Assembly: GCA_947473045.1 (NCBI GenBank)
Contig: CANJCO010000016.1
Coordinates: forward strand, 24,188 to 88,187
Source: Myxococcales bacterium
GTDB taxonomy: Bacteria; Myxococcota_A; Polyangia; Polyangiales; Polyangiaceae
Reading direction: 5' to 3'
Length of the DNA stretch: 64,000 nucleotides
This document shows positions 61,291 to 64,000 of the stretch, in pieces. The notes below the pieces were generated by a model that saw nothing but the letters and a program-made list of their open reading frames with translations, did no database searches and was not told the origin of the DNA. Position 1 is the stretch's first letter. Each line of letters begins with the position of its first letter. The translations under genes and the position numbers were made by a program.

Positions 61291-61424
61291 ACAACACCCT
61301 GCTGGTGATTCGCAAAGCGAATCGCGTAGGGTGGCGACCACGAAAGACCGTGTTTTTCGGGTCGGGGAGGTGCATGCCTCCCCGAGATGAGCGGCTAACA
61401 GGCCGCTGTTCAACGGGCTGCCAG
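61277..61424. repeat. ~148-bp palindromic repeat unit
   Basis: The left inverted repeat (GCAGGG/CCCTGC around CGTTGAACAACA, 61279-61302) is followed by the hairpin GATTCGC-AAA-GCGAATC and a second hairpin TCGGGGAGG/CCTCCCCGA (61362-61385). It closes with a right end related to the left in reverse (AACAGGCCGC then TGTTCAACGGGCTGCC). The middle hairpin matches that in the unit at 10226. Its left end overlaps the LysR stop. The following stretch up to bioA (61425-61646) shows no gene. Confidence 0.72.
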
Positions 61425-61646
61425 TGGCGTTCTCGGCGACCCGCGCAGTCGCGCGCGGCAGGGACCACGCGCGCCACGCGACCGGGCGCTGAAGCGCGGC
61501 GTCGTTCGCGCCTGTCCGCGAGGGGCACGGCTTGTCGGCGCGCAGAAAACAAGAGAGCCATCTTCGCGGGTACTGCGGCGCGGCAGCGACAGCAAAGCAC
61601 GCCGGCGGGACCGCACGCAGCGCCCAATCGGCGCTACCTTGCGCGC

Positions 61647-62918
61647 ATGGCAATCGATCCGGACTGGCTCGACGAAGGGCTCGCCCACGTCTGGCTCCCC
61701 TATGCGCAGATGAAGACAGCGTCGCGCCCGCTGCCCGTCGTGGCGACCGAAGGCGCGCGCCTCGTGCTCGCCGACGGACGCACGCTCGTCGATGGCATCG
61801 CGAGCTGGTGGACGGCCTGCCACGGCTACAACCACCCGAGCATCGCCGAGGCCGTGCGCGCCCAGCTTGCGCGCATGCCGCACGTCATGTTCGGCGGCCT
61901 CGCGCACGAGCCGGCCTATCGCCTCGCCACGCGCCTCGCGGCGATGCTGCCAGGCGATCTCGAGCGCGTGTTCTTTACCGAGTCGGGCTCCGTCGCCGTC
62001 GAAGTCGCCATGAAGATGGCCGTGCAATACGCCATGAACAGCGGCGCTCGCGGGCGCACCAGGATCCTCTCGTTTCGCGGCGGCTACCATGGCGACACTT
62101 TCGCCACGATGGCTGTGTGCGATCCGGAAGAGGGGATGCACACCAGATTCGCGGGCGTGTTGCCCGTGCAGCTGATTGGCGAACTCCCCCGCGACGCCGA
62201 GTCTTTCGCGGCGCTTCGTGCGCTGGCGCTCCGTCATGCGGGGGAGCTGGCCGCGATCCTCGTCGAGCCGCTCGTGCAAGGCGCCGGGGGCATGCGCTTT
62301 CACGACACCGAAGTGCTTTGCCGGCTGCGCGCGCTCGCCGACGAGCTTGGCGTGCTGTTGATCTTCGACGAGATTTTCACGGGCTTCGGACGCACCGGCG
62401 CGATGTTCGCGTGCGACGAGGCGGGCGTCGTGCCCGACATCGTGACGCTCGGCAAGGCGCTCACGGGAGGCACGCTGCCGCTCGCCGCCACGGTCGCGCG
62501 GCGTCGCGTGTTCGACGCTTTCTGGGACGACGATCCCGACAAGGCGCTCATGCACGGGCCGACCTACATGGGGAACCCGCTCGCCTGCGCCGCGGCCAAC
62601 GCGTCGCTCGATCTCTTCGGGCGTGAGCCGCGCCTCGCGGACGTGGCACGCATCGCGCGGCAGCTCGAAGAGGGCCTCGCTCCGTGCCGGGGGCTCCCCG
62701 GCGTCGTCGACGTGCGCGTGCGCGGCGCGATCGGCGTCGTGCAGCTCGCTCCCATGCCTGACTTGCGCGCGCTGAAAGCAGCGTTCGTTGCGCGCGGCGT
62801 ATTCATCCGCCCGTTCCGCGACGTCGTCTACTTGACGCCCGCGTTCACGATCACGAATGAAGAGCTCGGCGTGCTCACCGGAGCCATCGTCGACGTCCTG
62901 CGCGCACAATCCTGCTAA
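61647..62918 (+). CDS. bioA: Adenosylmethionine-8-amino-7-oxononanoate aminotransferase
   Basis: The 423-residue class III aminotransferase starts at ATG 61647 and shows VWLPYAQMKTASRPLPVVAT. It has GIASWWTACHGYNHP, FFTESGSVAVEVAMKMAVQY, DEIFTGFGRTG and Lys270 in TLGKALTGG (PLP Schiff base). The WTACHGY and LPYAQM strings are specific for BioA, which uses SAM as amino donor to make 7,8-diaminopelargonate in biotin synthesis. No other bio gene is adjacent. A partial, broken copy of its 5' region lies at 58891-58979. Confidence 0.92.
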   Translation: MAIDPDWLDEGLAHVWLPYAQMKTASRPLPVVATEGARLVLADGRTLVDGIASWWTACHGYNHPSIAEAVRAQLARMPHVMFGGLAHEPAYRLATRLAAMLPGDLERVFFTESGSVAVEVAMKMAVQYAMNSGARGRTRILSFRGGYHGDTFATMAVCDPEEGMHTRFAGVLPVQLIGELPRDAESFAALRALALRHAGELAAILVEPLVQGAGGMRFHDTEVLCRLRALADELGVLLIFDEIFTGFGRTGAMFACDEAGVVPDIVTLGKALTGGTLPLAATVARRRVFDAFWDDDPDKALMHGPTYMGNPLACAAANASLDLFGREPRLADVARIARQLEEGLAPCRGLPGVVDVRVRGAIGVVQLAPMPDLRALKAAFVARGVFIRPFRDVVYLTPAFTITNEELGVLTGAIVDVLRAQSC

Positions 62919-63053
62919 GCCGCTGCGCGCACTCGCGAGCGCGCGTCATCGCGAACAGCGTGCGTGCCCGGCGACTCCAGGGGACGGAAGAACGCCGCCA
63001 CTGGCGCCAGCGTGCAACCTGCATTCGTCACGTCTGCGCCCGGCGCTCCGCCG

Positions 63054-64000
63054 TCACTTGCACACGTTGACCAGCACGCTCACGGTGCTGCCGTTGCCGA
63101 GATTGCCGTTCGTGGCGGCGAGGTCGGGCTTGCCGTCGCCGTTGAAGTCTCCCACCGCGATATAATTAGGGCCCGTGCCGGTGGCGTAGTCGACCTTCGC
63201 TGCGAACGTGCCGTTGCCGATGCCGAGCAGCACGCTCAAGGTGTCGCTGTTGCCGTTCGAGACGGCGAGGTCGGGCTTGCTGTCGCCATTGAAGTCGCCT
63301 GTTGCGATGCCTTTAGGGGAGCCGCCGGCGGCGTAGTCGACCTTGGCGACGAAGGCGCCGCTGCCGTTACCGAGCAGCACGCTCACGGTGCTGCTGAAAG
63401 AGTTCGTGACGGCGAGATCGAGATTCTTGTCGCCGTTGAAGTCCCCCACCGCAACGACATTAGGGAAGTTGCCGGTGGCGTAGTCGACCTTCGCGGCGAA
63501 GGTGCCGTTGCCGCTGCCGAGCAGGACACTCACCGTGTTGATGTCGCTGTTCGTAACAGCGAGGTCGAGCGCTTGGTCGCCGTTGAAGTCCCCCACCGCG
63601 ACGCCACCAGAAGCGCCAGCGCCTTTGGCGTAGTCGCTTGTCGCTGCGAAGGAGCCGTTGCCGTTGCCGAGCAGGATGCAGACTATACGGCTGTTGCCGA
63701 TACCCGCGGCCGTGGCGGCGAGGTCGAGATTCTTGTCGCCGTTGAAGTCCCCCACCGCAATGCCATTAGGGAAGTTGCCGGTGGCGTAGTCGACCTTGGC
63801 GGCGAAGGTGCCGTCGCCATTTCCGAGCATAACGCTTACGGTGTTGTTGTTGATGTTCGTGACAGCGAGGTCGGGCTTCTGGTCGCCGTTGAAGTCTCCC
63901 TCCGCGATGCCAGAAGGGTAGCTGCCGGCGGCGTAGTCGACCTTCGCCGCGAAGGTGCCGCTGCCGTCGCTGAGCAGCACGCTCACCGTGTTGCTGTTGA
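63054..64000 (-). CDS. VCBS/FG-GAP repeat protein, C-terminal part (5' end outside window)
   Basis: The frame is open at the right edge of the window and ends near 63054. About 315 residues are visible, made of repeats of ~49 residues with the pattern GDFNGDxxxDLAVTN, TVSVLLGNGxGTF and AAKVDYATGxxPxxIAV. They are characteristic of calcium-binding FG-GAP/VCBS beta-propeller blades. The DNA repeats with a period near 147-150 bp. The protein is probably secreted or surface-exposed; the signal peptide would lie to the right of the window. The last residues TVSVLVNVCK end the protein with a cysteine. The 135 bp between this gene and bioA show nothing else. Confidence 0.85.
   Translation of the reverse strand, partial: NSNTVSVLLSDGSGTFAAKVDYAAGSYPSGIAEGDFNGDQKPDLAVTNINNNTVSVMLGNGDGTFAAKVDYATGNFPNGIAVGDFNGDKNLDLAATAAGIGNSRIVCILLGNGNGSFAATSDYAKGAGASGGVAVGDFNGDQALDLAVTNSDINTVSVLLGSGNGTFAAKVDYATGNFPNVVAVGDFNGDKNLDLAVTNSFSSTVSVLLGNGSGAFVAKVDYAAGGSPKGIATGDFNGDSKPDLAVSNGNSDTLSVLLGIGNGTFAAKVDYATGTGPNYIAVGDFNGDGKPDLAATNGNLGNGSTVSVLVNVCK

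Noticed and set aside
63054..64000. Regular ~150-bp repeats considered as a possible CRISPR-like or satellite array
   Set aside because: The repeats are in frame and encode VCBS/FG-GAP blades with variable positions, so they are coding.

Overview
The window is high-GC, densely coded DNA. About one in three genes encodes a lipoprotein whose lipobox cysteine is followed by an Asp/Ala/Gly/Ser-rich linker. Together with hybrid sensor kinases and kinase/ATPase/TPR fusion regulators, this style points to a myxobacterium (Myxococcota, probably Polyangiales, Labilithrix- or Sorangium-like). That placement is inferred from gene style; no rRNA or tRNA gene was seen. No CRISPR array, transposase, integrase or plasmid origin was recognised.

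Layout. 1-3.7 kb: C-terminal half of a MukB condensin, convergent with a beta-helix lipoprotein across a shared inverted repeat. 3.7-10.2 kb: DUF1304 membrane protein, M20 carbamoylase/allantoate-type amidase, large ImpA-like lipoprotein metalloprotease, enolase-superfamily epimerase. 10.2-17 kb: a palindromic repeat unit, DUF1993, DUF4832-like lipoprotein, Baeyer-Villiger-type monooxygenase, SGNH hydrolase, VOC protein, di-heme oxidoreductase. 17.2-24.2 kb: a hypothetical gene, a hybrid histidine kinase, a decayed gene end with its terminator, two tandem paralogous beta-helix lipoproteins, an SRPBCC protein. 24.2-27.8 kb: a perfect 121-bp tandem duplication, then an adaptor/permease/ATPase export operon (MacA/MacB-LolCDE type). 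27.8-31.7 kb: a giant Ser/Thr kinase with cyclase-like, AAA and TPR regions. 31.9-33.6 kb: a translationally coupled pair (YHYH lipoprotein, EF-hand membrane-anchored protein). 33.65-38.8 kb: two glycosyltransferase genes between an intact monomeric isocitrate dehydrogenase gene and a decayed second copy of its 3' end. 39-48.9 kb: hypothetical genes, hydrolases, an ArsC/Spx-like protein, an SNF2-type helicase, a cysteine-repeat lipoprotein, an SRPBCC-VOC fusion, and a TetR regulator with two operator-like palindromes. 49-52.5 kb: DUF302 protein, a small Cys-rich protein, and an ArsA arsenite ATPase fused to an ArsC-like domain that has lost its nucleophilic cysteine. 52.5-58.6 kb: an FG-GAP lipoprotein and three more lipoproteins. 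58.9-62.9 kb: a bioA remnant, an epimerase-membrane protein operon divergent from a LysR regulator, another palindromic repeat unit, intact bioA. 63.05 kb to the end: the C-terminal part of a VCBS/FG-GAP repeat protein.

Common threads are cell-surface and extracellular proteins (lipoproteins, beta-helices, beta-propellers, esterases, a protease) and regulators. The strongest unexpected items are the isocitrate-dehydrogenase-flanked glycosyltransferase islet, the ArsA fusion with an apparently dead arsenate-reductase domain, an intergenic palindromic repeat family that supplies stop codons of adjacent genes, and three copies of an AATTCGGA-NN-TCCGAATT palindrome.
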